Assembly (NCBI RefSeq): GCF_003057875.1
Contig: NZ_PYXZ01000004.1
Span: 277,999 to 341,998, forward strand
Length of the DNA stretch: 64,000 nt
Reading direction: 5' to 3'
Origin: Nocardioides currus
GTDB lineage: Bacteria; Actinomycetota; Actinomycetes; Propionibacteriales; Nocardioidaceae
Every line of letters begins with the position of its first letter. The stretch's first letter is position 1. Position numbers and translations under genes: made by a program. This document shows, piece after piece, positions 26,621-34,837 of the stretch. The notes beneath the pieces were generated by a model. It saw only the letters and a list, made by a program, of their open reading frames with translations, ran no database searches and was not told the origin of the DNA.

Positions 26621-27244
26621 ATGGACGTGGAGAAATCACCAGCACGTGGAGCGGGACGCCGTCCAGCCAGCGAGCACGCTCAGGCACGCGCCATCGACGG
26701 CCTCGTGCAGTTGGTGCTTCGCGACGGTTTCCTGCACCTCACCGTCGAGGACATGACCGCTCACCTGCACTGCTCGAGGGCAACCCTCTACAGCATCGCT
26801 CCGAGCCGCCAGCAGATCGTCACGGCGACCATCGACCAGTTCTTCCGCGACAGCGCCGACGCCGTGACCCGAACCACGCGCGCCGAAGTCACCAGCAGCG
26901 CGCGACTCGAGGCGTACCTCACTGCCATTCGCGACCAGATGCAACGAATCTCGCGGCGGTGCTACGACGACATGCGAGCGTTCGGACCGACCGATGCCGT
27001 CTACACGACCTACGCTCAACTCTCCATCGAAACCGTCGGCCGGCTCATCCAGGCGGGAGTCTCGGACGGGAGCTTCCGGTCCCTTCACGCCTCCTTCGTC
27101 AGCACGGCGGCGACGGTACTCATCGACGGGATCATGCGGGGCGTCTTCCTCGAAGCCTCGGGGATCTCGGACGGGGAGGCCTACAGCGAGCTGGGATCGC
27201 TTCTCCTGGCCGCCCTCGGCGTTCCACCCCTCAGCGGCGACTGA
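26621..27244 (+). CDS. TetR/AcrR-family transcriptional regulator
   Basis: A 207-residue one-component repressor. The N-terminal HTH reads ARAIDGLVQLVLRDGFLHLTVEDMTAHLHCSRATLYSIAPSRQQIVTATI. The ATG at 26621 (MDVEKSPARG) fits the family length; the open frame extends upstream without a good ribosome binding site. The target is unknown; divergent L,D-transpeptidase and downstream genes are candidates. Confidence 0.85.
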   Translation: MDVEKSPARGAGRRPASEHAQARAIDGLVQLVLRDGFLHLTVEDMTAHLHCSRATLYSIAPSRQQIVTATIDQFFRDSADAVTRTTRAEVTSSARLEAYLTAIRDQMQRISRRCYDDMRAFGPTDAVYTTYAQLSIETVGRLIQAGVSDGSFRSLHASFVSTAATVLIDGIMRGVFLEASGISDGEAYSELGSLLLAALGVPPLSGD

Positions 27245-27730
27245 CCCACGCTCACGGAAAGCAGCGCTCCGGATTCTGACGTCCGCGGACCCGCGGGCCG
27301 CCACCGCTCTATCCATGGTCACGTGCACCCACTGGCGGACCGGCGCGGCCGGGTCGCGACCGACTTCCGCGCCTCTCCTAGCGACCGCCGCAACGTGCGC
27401 TGCACCAACTGCATGCCCGCCGAAGGGCTCGACTGGCCGCCTCACGAGAACCAGTTGAGTGACGAGGACTGCGACCGGGTCCGGCTGACCGCCGACGGCC
27501 AGGCCCGCAACTACCTGTTCGCCCGCACCGAGTCCGATCTCCGGGTCGCGATGAGGTCGGGCGCGACCGAGGCAGGCCTCGCCCCACGCTGGCTGGCGGC
27601 CATGCGCGGCAAGGCACCGGCCACGGCATCGACGACCCGATCTTCCTCCAACCCGACCGGCCGATGTCCACGATCGGAGGCTGACCTGCTGATCGCGACC
27701 ACGCCGATGACAGATTTCGCGGCTGTGGAT
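27245..27730. other. Gap without a recognised gene
   Basis: A plus-strand frame reads CTNCMPAEGLDWPPHENQLS... with natural-looking composition up to about 27610, and in another frame IDDPIFLQPDRPMSTIGG followed by a stop at about 27683. This looks like the C-terminal remnant of a frameshifted gene, but I cannot name the family. Confidence 0.3.
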
Positions 27731-27785
27731 CACAGCGGGTCGGCCAGCGCTGACCCCCAGATCCCGCGTTGGCCGACCCGCTGTG
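27731..27785. repeat. 16-bp perfect inverted repeat
   Basis: CACAGCGGGTCGGCCA (27731-27746) pairs with TGGCCGACCCGCTGTG (27770-27785) around a 23-base loop. It may help end transcription of the minus-strand ABC operon or of the decayed plus-strand frame; no T-run follows. Confidence 0.5.
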
Positions 27786-27821
27786 CGTCACACCCATCGG
27801 TGGCAGGGCTGCCGGAACCTG

Positions 27822-27861
27822 GACGGGCGCCGCCGCGGGTGGTCCCGCGACGGCGCCCGTC
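27822..27861 (-). terminator. GC-rich hairpin after the Liv ABC operon
   Basis: GACGGGCGCC (27822-27831) pairs with GGCGCCCGTC (27852-27861), with further pairing inside, 37 bases past the end of the substrate-binding protein gene. It lacks a strong U tract, as is common in Actinobacteria. Confidence 0.5.
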
Positions 27862-27897
27862 GGATCAGTCAGCGACCGGTCACGGCCGTCAACACCA

Positions 27898-29199
27898 TCA
27901 CTTGGAGATCCCGCCCTTTGGCGCCTGGGGCGCCACGCCGTCGTACTTCTCGACCGGGCCGTCCCCGTCGTCGGTGACGTAGACCGGACTGATGATCTCA
28001 GCCTTCAGGTCCGTGATCCGCGTCATCGCGGTGCCGATGAAGCCCGAGTGGTCGTCAGCCGAGAACGCGAACGGGGTCAAGCCAGGGCCGACGAGGTCAC
28101 CCGAGCCAAGGACCTTCAGCAGGCCCTCTCGGGTCAGATCCTTCCCCGCGGCTTGAAGCGCCTCGACGGCCGAGTAGGCCAAGGCGTAGCCGTACAGGAC
28201 GATCGAGTCGAGACCCTGCTCCTCGTTGTACTCGTTGTTGATCGTGGTGAACAGCTTGATCCAACTGTTGTCCGCGTCGGTCGGCAGAGGGAGGAAGGTG
28301 CTGGAGATGAGTCCGTTCGTCAGTGCGGCTGCATCATCCTTGAGGTACCCAGTCAGCCCGACCGGGTCGGAGCCGATGGAGACGACGACCCACTGCGCCT
28401 TGAAGCCGAGCTTGGCCGAGGTACCCAGGGCCAGCGCGGTGAACCCCGGGCTGCTGAAGCTGACGACGACCTCGCAGCCGGAGGCCTGCAACTTGCCGAT
28501 CTGCGCCTTCACATCCGGGTTCGTCGCCGTGTAGGCCTCCGAGGCCTTGAGCCCGTCCTTGCCCAGAACCGTCTCGACGCCCTTCACGCCGTCGGCGCCG
28601 AGGTCGTCGCCCTGCCCGAAGGCGCATACGGTCTTGCCGGCGAAGTTCTCCTTGACGTACGACGCCAACACCTTGCCCTCGCGGATGTAATCCGTCTGCC
28701 ACCCGAACGTGTCGGGGTAAATGTCCGGCTGGTTCCAGGACACGCTGCCCGACGACGGGAACAGGTCCGGCACCTTGTTCTGGCGGATGAAGTCGAGCAC
28801 CGCCGTGTGCGGCGCCGTGCCGAACGCGCCGACCAGGGCGAACACCTTGTCCTTGAGGACCAGCTTGCGCGTCTTCTCCGCGGTCTTCGTCGGGTTGTAG
28901 CCGTCGTCCTCGACGACGAAGTCGATCGACCGACCGTGGACACCACCGTTGTCGTTGACGTAGTTGAAGTACGCGGCCATCGCCTTGCTCATCTTGGCGT
29001 AACCGGGCGCGACCGGACCCGTCAGCGGCTGCGTCGAGCCGATCTTGATCGTGTCGCCGGTAACGCCCGGCGCCGACTCGCTGCCGCCGCCCGCGCCCCC
29101 GCACGCGGTCGTCGTGACCGCGATGGTTACGGTGGTGGCAATCCCGGTTGCAGTCCGCGCCCAGGCTCGCGAAGCCCTCGAGCGAAGTGTGCGATTCAT
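27898..29199 (-). CDS. ABC transporter substrate-binding lipoprotein (Liv/Peripla_BP_6)
   Basis: A 433-residue extracellular binding protein for a branched-chain-amino-acid-type importer. The signal peptide ends in a lipobox (TTTACGG, cysteine about residue 33). The mature part opens with IKIGSTQPLTGPVAPGYAKMSKAM, typical of this family, which also binds aromatic acids and amides. The start at 29199 overlaps the permease stop by 1 base; the open frame continues only as a shadow. It is the last gene of the operon livG-livF-livH-livM-binding protein. Confidence 0.9.
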   Translation of the reverse strand: MNRTLRSRASRAWARTATGIATTVTIAVTTTACGGAGGGSESAPGVTGDTIKIGSTQPLTGPVAPGYAKMSKAMAAYFNYVNDNGGVHGRSIDFVVEDDGYNPTKTAEKTRKLVLKDKVFALVGAFGTAPHTAVLDFIRQNKVPDLFPSSGSVSWNQPDIYPDTFGWQTDYIREGKVLASYVKENFAGKTVCAFGQGDDLGADGVKGVETVLGKDGLKASEAYTATNPDVKAQIGKLQASGCEVVVSFSSPGFTALALGTSAKLGFKAQWVVVSIGSDPVGLTGYLKDDAAALTNGLISSTFLPLPTDADNSWIKLFTTINNEYNEEQGLDSIVLYGYALAYSAVEALQAAGKDLTREGLLKVLGSGDLVGPGLTPFAFSADDHSGFIGTAMTRITDLKAEIISPVYVTDDGDGPVEKYDGVAPQAPKGGISK

Positions 29200-30284
29200 C
29201 AGTTGTCTCCTTGGTGGTGGGTGGAACGGCGAGGCAAGCGGTCCCCCAGGCGGGAGAGCAGCCCCTGGATGCCGCCGGGCGCGGCAAGCATCACGACAAT
29301 CAGCAGGAGGCCGTAGGACGCCGACGGGAGGTTCTCGTCGACGTCCATATCGGCGAGCACCTTCTGCAGAAAGACGACGAGCGCGCTGCCCCAGATCGCT
29401 CCTCGAAGGCTTCCCAGGCCGCCGATGACGACTGCGGCGAGGACGCCCAAGGAGAGCCTGAGGTCGAAGGAGTGCGGGTTGACTCCTTGGAGGAAGAGCG
29501 CCAGGACAGCACCTCCCAGACCGGCGGTCGCGGCGCTGACGGCAAACGCCGTTACCTGCTCCCGCGGGATGGACAGGCCGCACAACTGCGCGGCGATCTC
29601 GTCGTCGCGTACCGCGGCCCAGTGTCGACCGACAGCCGACCGCTTGACGTTCGCCAGGACGAAGAAGGTCACGCCGACGGCGACGACGCCGATCAGGGCA
29701 ACGAAGCGGTCCGGCAACCACAGCGCGTTGTCCAATGCGGTCGGCATGTCGGGCGGCGGCACCGGGAGTCCCTGCTCACCGTTGAACCAATGGTCGAAAT
29801 AGGTCACCAGGCCCGGAACAGCGACGCCGAACGAGAGCGTCGCACCGGCGAGATACGGGCCGCGCAGCCGCGCCGCGGCCAGACCGATCAACAGGCCGAC
29901 ACACAGCGTGACGAGGACGGCCAACACCAGAGCGAGGGCGACGGAGAGGACCGGGACCTCGCGCAGTGCCGTCGTCCTCGGCTCCAGGAACAGGGCCATG
30001 GTGTAAGCCCCGACCGCCATCAGGGCCGCATGACCGAGAGAGATCTGACCGTTGCCGCCGATCAGCACGGTCAACCCCATCGCAACGCAGGCATACGCAG
30101 TCAGCATCGCGACGCTGCCGACGGTGAAGTCGTCGACCGTGTAGACCGCGAGCAGTCCCACTGCGGTCACAGTCGCAGCCGCTAGCCCGTTGCGCACAGC
30201 GGAGTGCGTCAGGAGTCGGCGCGCGGGGGAGCCGAGCACCGGATGTTCAGTCGTGGTTGTGTCGTCATGGCGCATGGTCGACAT
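29199..30284 (-). CDS. livM: Branched-chain amino acid-type ABC permease, LivM-like
   Basis: A 361-residue membrane permease with about 8-10 hydrophobic segments and LivM landmarks: LTAYACVAMGLTVLIGGNGQISLGHAALMAVGAY and AAVRDDEIAAQLCGL, followed by GGLGSLRGAIWGSALV. ATG at 30284 lies 1 base past the LivH stop. With LivH it forms the translocation channel. Confidence 0.9.
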   Translation of the reverse strand: MSTMRHDDTTTTEHPVLGSPARRLLTHSAVRNGLAAATVTAVGLLAVYTVDDFTVGSVAMLTAYACVAMGLTVLIGGNGQISLGHAALMAVGAYTMALFLEPRTTALREVPVLSVALALVLAVLVTLCVGLLIGLAAARLRGPYLAGATLSFGVAVPGLVTYFDHWFNGEQGLPVPPPDMPTALDNALWLPDRFVALIGVVAVGVTFFVLANVKRSAVGRHWAAVRDDEIAAQLCGLSIPREQVTAFAVSAATAGLGGAVLALFLQGVNPHSFDLRLSLGVLAAVVIGGLGSLRGAIWGSALVVFLQKVLADMDVDENLPSASYGLLLIVVMLAAPGGIQGLLSRLGDRLPRRSTHHQGDN

Positions 30285-30285
30285 C

Positions 30286-31170
30286 TCAGACCTTTCGGGT
30301 GCGGGAGCTGCTGAACAGGCCTTGCGGACGCGCCAGCAGCACACCGATGAGCAGGAGGAACGCAACGGGAAGAAGAAGGTCGGGCTGGCTGTATCCGCTG
30401 GTGTACGAGAGGGCGAGGCCACAGGCCAGGCCGCCGGTGACGGCGCCGACGAGACTGTCCAGGCCACCCACGATCGCGGCGGTGAAGCCGAGCACGAGCA
30501 GGCCGTCCAGAACCGTCGGAACCAGTTCGGTGGCCGTGGGCGTGTAGAGCATGGCCGCCAAACCGCCAGCGACGCCGGCCAGAGCCCAACCGAGACTCAA
30601 CATCAACGGCACCTGGACACCCATCAGACGGGCGGTCTGGGGCGCGAAGGCGGCGGCCCGCATCCGCAGGCCCACTGCCGTGCGGGCCAAGAGAAGGCCG
30701 AGGGTGACCACGGTCAACGTCACCGCCCCCACCACGAAGAGATCCTGCGGCGAGACCAAGGGGAGTGATCCTGCCTGGTAGGACTTCGTGCTGAAGGCTG
30801 AGCCGATCGTGCGGGTCTCGTCGACGGCGAACAGCATGCCGAGAGCGGCTTCGATCAGGATGAGAAGCCCGACGCCGACCACGGCGCTGTTGAGCGGCGG
30901 CATCGACTCCGCCCTGCGAAACACCGTCTGCTGGACGAGCACCCCGAGCACCGCGCCGCCGACCAGCGCGGCGGCGAGGCCCAGCCAGAAGGAGCCGGTC
31001 ACGTCGGTGACAGACCAGGCGATGTACGCCGACGCCGCCGCTTGGGCACCCTGGGCGAAGTTGAGAACCCGAGTGGAGCGCCAGATGATGACCAGGGCGA
31101 GCGCCATCGACGCATAGATCGCGCCGAGCGTGAGTCCGTTGACGGTGAAGAGTATGAAGCGTTCCATCAC
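30286..31170 (-). CDS. livH: Branched-chain amino acid-type ABC permease, LivH-like
   Basis: A 294-residue permease: NGLTLGAIYASMALALVIIWRSTRVLNFAQGAQAA at the start is the LivH signature, and the EAA-like loop AFAPQTARLMGV plus GLDSLVGAVTGGLACGLALSY is near the end. It is followed 1 base later by livM and preceded by livF with a 12-base gap. Confidence 0.9.
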   Translation of the reverse strand: MMERFILFTVNGLTLGAIYASMALALVIIWRSTRVLNFAQGAQAAASAYIAWSVTDVTGSFWLGLAAALVGGAVLGVLVQQTVFRRAESMPPLNSAVVGVGLLILIEAALGMLFAVDETRTIGSAFSTKSYQAGSLPLVSPQDLFVVGAVTLTVVTLGLLLARTAVGLRMRAAAFAPQTARLMGVQVPLMLSLGWALAGVAGGLAAMLYTPTATELVPTVLDGLLVLGFTAAIVGGLDSLVGAVTGGLACGLALSYTSGYSQPDLLLPVAFLLLIGVLLARPQGLFSSSRTRKV

Positions 31171-31182
31171 TGTTCCTGCGTT

Positions 31183-31908
31183 CTAGAAGCCGAGATAGGC
31201 ATGTCGGAGGGCGACGTCGGCTTGGAGTTCACGGGCCGGTCCCCGCGCCACCACGCTGCCGAGGGACAGCACCACGCCTTCGTCGGCGACCCCCAGCGCG
31301 CTGTGAACGTTCTGCTCGACGAGGAAGACCGTGAGGCCCTGTGACTCACGCAGGTCGCCCAGCAACGCCATGAGCTGGGCGACGATGCTCGGCGCCAACC
31401 CGAGTGAAGGCTCGTCGAGAAGGAGGAGCTTCGGTCGGGCGACGAGCGCTCGGCCAAGGGCGAGCATCTGACGTTCTCCGCCGGAGAGCTGGTGGCCGTG
31501 GAAGGAGATGCGCTCCGCAAGCCGGGGAAAGAGATCCAGGACCTCGTCGATGGCCGTCTGAGTGGTCTGGACCGCAGATGCGCCGGTCCGCCACAGCCCG
31601 CCGAGACGGAGATTCTCCCGCACCGTGAGCTCGCGGATCACTCCCCCGCCCTCGGGCACGTGACTGAGCCCCCGCTGCACTCGATGCTCTACCGGAACCC
31701 GCGTGATGTCCTCGCCCAGGAACGTCACTCGCCCCTCGGTGGGAGGCAACACGCCGGACAACGCCTTGAGCAATGTCGTCTTGCCGGCGCCGTTGGCGCC
31801 GAGAACCGCGGTGATGGTGCTGGGAGCGATGTCGAGGGCGATGTCGTGCAGCACGGGGAGTTGGCCGTACCCCGCGCGGAGGCCGGTGATCTGAAGCATC
31901 GCGTTCAT
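31183..31908 (-). CDS. livF: ABC transporter ATP-binding protein, LivF-like
   Basis: A 241-residue ATPase: Walker A GANGAGKTT, signature LSGGERQMLALGRAL, Walker B LLLLDEPSLGL and H-loop FLVEQNV. LivF-type features are ISHVPEGGGVIRELTV-like spacing and a short C-terminus. The start overlaps the livG stop by 4 bases. Confidence 0.9.
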   Translation of the reverse strand: MNAMLQITGLRAGYGQLPVLHDIALDIAPSTITAVLGANGAGKTTLLKALSGVLPPTEGRVTFLGEDITRVPVEHRVQRGLSHVPEGGGVIRELTVRENLRLGGLWRTGASAVQTTQTAIDEVLDLFPRLAERISFHGHQLSGGERQMLALGRALVARPKLLLLDEPSLGLAPSIVAQLMALLGDLRESQGLTVFLVEQNVHSALGVADEGVVLSLGSVVARGPARELQADVALRHAYLGF

Positions 31909-32675
31909 TCCGGCACCACCCCGAGATAGGCAGCGGCGACCTCTGGGGAGGCCTGCACCTCGGCGGGCGTTCCTGCCGCGACGCACCTCCCGAAGTCCAG
32001 GACGACGACCTGGTCGCACACACGCATGACGAGGTCCATGTGGTGCTCGACCAGCACGACCGAGCAGGGACGGTCGGCATCGGCCGGAAGACCTTTGATG
32101 AGTTGAACGAGTGGCTCCAAGTCCTCTGCCCCCAAGCCGCCCGCGGGCTCGTCCAGCAGCAGCAGCCGAGGTCGGCTGATCAAGGCCCGCGCCATCGCGA
32201 CCCGCTTCTGGATCGGGTAGGGAAGATCGCCCGCACAGCGGTCCGCGACGTCAGCCACCCCGAGTCGCTCCATCAAGGCGAGTGCTTCGCCGCGCAGCTT
32301 TCGATCCGCCCGATCCCCGCCCGGCAACGCAAGCAGCGCCGAGCCGAGCCCGGTCTGACGGCTTGAAGCCGCGCCGACCATGACGTTCTCGACAGCCGTC
32401 AAGCGAGCGAACAACCCGACGCCCTGGAGGGTTCGGGAGATGCCCTCGCGCACCAACTGGTCGGGACGGGGATGGAATGGTTGGCCACGCCATGTGATGG
32501 ATCCGCTGGTGGGTTTGACGAATCCGCTCATGACGTTGAAGAGCGTCGTCTTGCCGGCCCCGTTGGGCCCGATGACGCCGGTCACCGTGCCGCGCGGGGC
32601 GGCAAAGGAAACGCTCTCGAGCGCGACGAGCCCACCGAACTTGACTCCGATGTCGGTCACGGCGAGGTCTGCCAT
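31905..32675 (-). CDS. livG: ABC transporter ATP-binding protein, LivG-like
   Basis: A 256-residue ATPase and first gene of the importer operon. Walker A is GPNGAGKTT and Walker B LLLLDEPAGGL, with VVLVEHHMDLVMRVCD as the H-loop region. The signature is degenerate: DLPYPIQKRVAMARAL in place of LSxGxQ. It lies 127 bases downstream of an acyl-CoA synthetase gene on the same strand, which may be in the same transcription unit. Confidence 0.9.
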   Translation of the reverse strand: MADLAVTDIGVKFGGLVALESVSFAAPRGTVTGVIGPNGAGKTTLFNVMSGFVKPTSGSITWRGQPFHPRPDQLVREGISRTLQGVGLFARLTAVENVMVGAASSRQTGLGSALLALPGGDRADRKLRGEALALMERLGVADVADRCAGDLPYPIQKRVAMARALISRPRLLLLDEPAGGLGAEDLEPLVQLIKGLPADADRPCSVVLVEHHMDLVMRVCDQVVVLDFGRCVAAGTPAEVQASPEVAAAYLGVVPE

Positions 32676-32802
32676 GTACTTCTCCTGAAGGGGCGAGGTG
32701 AGCGGCGCAGTGCGCTCAGACGTCAGACCTGACGGCCCGGGACCGCAGGGTGCTACGGCAGCCGGCGGCCGCCGTTGGTGGAGCTGAGCTCGTTGCCGGT
32801 GC

Positions 32803-34455
32803 TCAGGCGCCGCCGTAGGTGTCGGCGAACTTGGCGCGCATCACCTTCTTGTCGAGCTTGCCGACACTGGTGCGGTCCAGGGAGTCGAGGAAGAGCGCCC
32901 GCTCGGGCAGCTGCCACTTCGCGAAGGCCGGCGCCAGCAGCTCGTGCAGCTCGGCAAGCGGCACCTCCACCCCGTCGGTGGTGACGATGAGCGCCAGCGG
33001 ACGCTCCTGCCACTTCGGGTGCGCGACCCCGATGATCGCAGCCTCCCGGACCCGCGGGTGCGAGGTCAGCGCGTTCTCCATGTCGATCGAGGAGATCCAC
33101 TCGCCACCCGACTTGATCACGTCCTTGATCCGATCGACGACCTTGACGTAGCCGTACTCGTCGATCGTCGCTACGTCGCCTGAGCGCCAGTAGCCGTCGA
33201 GGAAGCGCTCCGGCTCGTTGAGCGAGTGGTACGACGACGTGATCCACGGTCCGCGAAGCAGCAACTCACCCTGGGCGGCCCCGTCGAAAGGAAGGTCGTT
33301 GTCCTCGGCGTCGACGAGTCGGATGTCGACGCCGGTGACCATCACGCCCTGGCAGCGCTTGCGGTCCCACCGCTCCTCCTCGGGCCGGTCGGTCAGCGAC
33401 GGCTTGATGCCGCGGTTGACGGTCACCAGCGGCGTGGTCTCGGTGGCGCCGTAGGCGTGGATGATGTCGGCGCCGGTGAGCTCGGCGTACCCGCGCATCA
33501 TGCTCAGCGGCGGCTCGGTGGCGCCGCTGAGGAAGCGCGCCCTGCTCAGGTCCGGCCTGATCTCCAGGGTGCGAATGTAGTCGAGCATCGGCCCGAAGAT
33601 CGCCGGCGCACCGTTGCCCACCGTCACGCCCTCGGCGATCATCGCGTCCACGATCGGGCCCAGGTTGTCAGCGGCATACCGCCCGGGCAGCACGACCTTT
33701 GCCCTGGCCTGGACTGCCGCCTGAGGCAGTCCCCAGCACGAGCCGTGGAACATCGGCGTCAGGAGCAGCACCGAGTCGTGGGCGCTCATGCCCAGTTCGG
33801 CGACCATCGTCAGGGTGTGCAGGTAGATACCGCGATGGGAGTAGTAGACACCCTTGGGTCGGCCGGTCGTGCCGGTCGTGTAGCAAGCGCTGTACGCCGA
33901 CGACTCCTCGATCATCGGCCAGTCGATCTCCCTGTTGGCCACCGCAAGCAGGTCCTCGTAGTGCAGCGGGTTCGGCAGCGTGGTCTCGATCTCGCTCAGC
34001 GGCCGATCGCTCATCACGATCCACCGGACGTCGGGATTCTCGGCCGCGAGCCCTTCGGCGACGCTGAGCAGGCTCTCGTCGACGAGCACCCAGCTGGTGT
34101 TGCTGTGCCTCATCACGAAACCGAGGTCCTCCTGGCCCAGCCGCAGGTTCATCTGCAGCATTACCGCCGCGATGCCAGGGATGGACCAGTAGAGCTCGAA
34201 GAACCGGCGACTGTTCCAGTCGATGACGCCGACCACGTCGCCGGGCGCCACGCCCAGACCGCGCAGGACGTTGGCCGACCGGACGATCCGCTCGTACGCG
34301 TCGCGGTAGGTGTAACGGTCCCAACCACCGTCCGCGGTGCGGTAAGCGATCTCCTGCTCCGGGGAGGTCCGCGCGGCGTGCCGGATCAAGGTGGTGGTGT
34401 TGAGCGGGTAGTCGTCGCCGTGCGTCGACGGCAGGCCCTTGATCAATTCGTACAT
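32803..34455 (-). CDS. AMP-dependent acyl-CoA synthetase
   Basis: A 550-residue adenylating ligase that joins a carboxylic acid to CoA. Motifs: ACYTTGTTGRPKGVYYSHRG (A3), HAYGATETTPL (A5), YWRSGDVATIDEYGYVKVVDRIKDVIKSGGEWIS (A7-A8) and TSVGKLDKK (A10). It belongs to the medium/long-chain fatty acyl-CoA synthetase group; substrate not predictable. ATG at 34455 has GAGGAG upstream. Next to the importer and a GAF-Fis activator it probably activates an imported acid. Confidence 0.9.
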   Translation of the reverse strand: MYELIKGLPSTHGDDYPLNTTTLIRHAARTSPEQEIAYRTADGGWDRYTYRDAYERIVRSANVLRGLGVAPGDVVGVIDWNSRRFFELYWSIPGIAAVMLQMNLRLGQEDLGFVMRHSNTSWVLVDESLLSVAEGLAAENPDVRWIVMSDRPLSEIETTLPNPLHYEDLLAVANREIDWPMIEESSAYSACYTTGTTGRPKGVYYSHRGIYLHTLTMVAELGMSAHDSVLLLTPMFHGSCWGLPQAAVQARAKVVLPGRYAADNLGPIVDAMIAEGVTVGNGAPAIFGPMLDYIRTLEIRPDLSRARFLSGATEPPLSMMRGYAELTGADIIHAYGATETTPLVTVNRGIKPSLTDRPEEERWDRKRCQGVMVTGVDIRLVDAEDNDLPFDGAAQGELLLRGPWITSSYHSLNEPERFLDGYWRSGDVATIDEYGYVKVVDRIKDVIKSGGEWISSIDMENALTSHPRVREAAIIGVAHPKWQERPLALIVTTDGVEVPLAELHELLAPAFAKWQLPERALFLDSLDRTSVGKLDKKVMRAKFADTYGGA

Positions 34456-34578
34456 GCGACTACTCCTCGGGCGTGATTGACGGATGAGGTCGGCCCACCC
34501 GCCTTGGTCGGCACAGGGGCAGGTAGTTGCCAACCCTGTGTTGCGGGTCACGACCGTACGAGCAGGACTACGGCTGGC

Positions 34579-34599
34579 ACTGTCTAGAAACTGAACAGT
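34579..34599. promoter_or_regulatory. Candidate operator, ACTGTCTA-N5-TGAACAGT
   Basis: An inverted repeat ACTGT(CTA) GAAAC (TGA)ACAGT lies 123 bases before the acyl-CoA synthetase start and upstream of the aldehyde dehydrogenase relic and GAF-Fis regulator gene. It shares GGCACTGT, AGAAA and TGAAC with the element at 14476-14492. Confidence 0.5.
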
Positions 34600-34674
34600 C
34601 GAACCGCGTCACGCGCTCCTACGGTCCTGTTCTGCGCAACCATCCCCACCGCCTGCCGACCACAGGAGGAAGTC

Positions 34675-34812
34675 GTCAACGGCACGCCGCACTACAACAT
34701 GTTCATCAACGGAGAGTGGGTTGACAGCCCCACCCGCTACGAGGTCCTCGCACCCGCCGACGGCGGACTCACCGCGACCGTGGCCTTCGGGGTCGAGAAA
34801 GCCGGGCGTTGA
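34675..34812 (+). pseudogene. Aldehyde dehydrogenase N-terminal fragment with lost start codon
   Basis: The translation GTPHYNMFINGEWVDSP, then RYEVLAPADGGLTATVAFG matches the first 40 residues of the intact ALDH (TTPHYDMYINGEWIESP...). A GGAGGAAG ribosome binding site is kept, but the start GTG has become GTC at 34675-34677. After about base 34793 homology stops and a TGA follows at 34810-34812. Upstream sequence, including the operator-like element, also resembles the 14.5 kb locus. Confidence 0.75.
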
Positions 34813-34837
34813 CCTCCACGACATGCGATAGCGTGAT

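Noticed and set aside
29199..29721. N-terminal extension of the Liv substrate-binding protein
   Set aside because: It overlaps the LivM gene and would hide the lipoprotein signal peptide that begins at the ATG at 29199.
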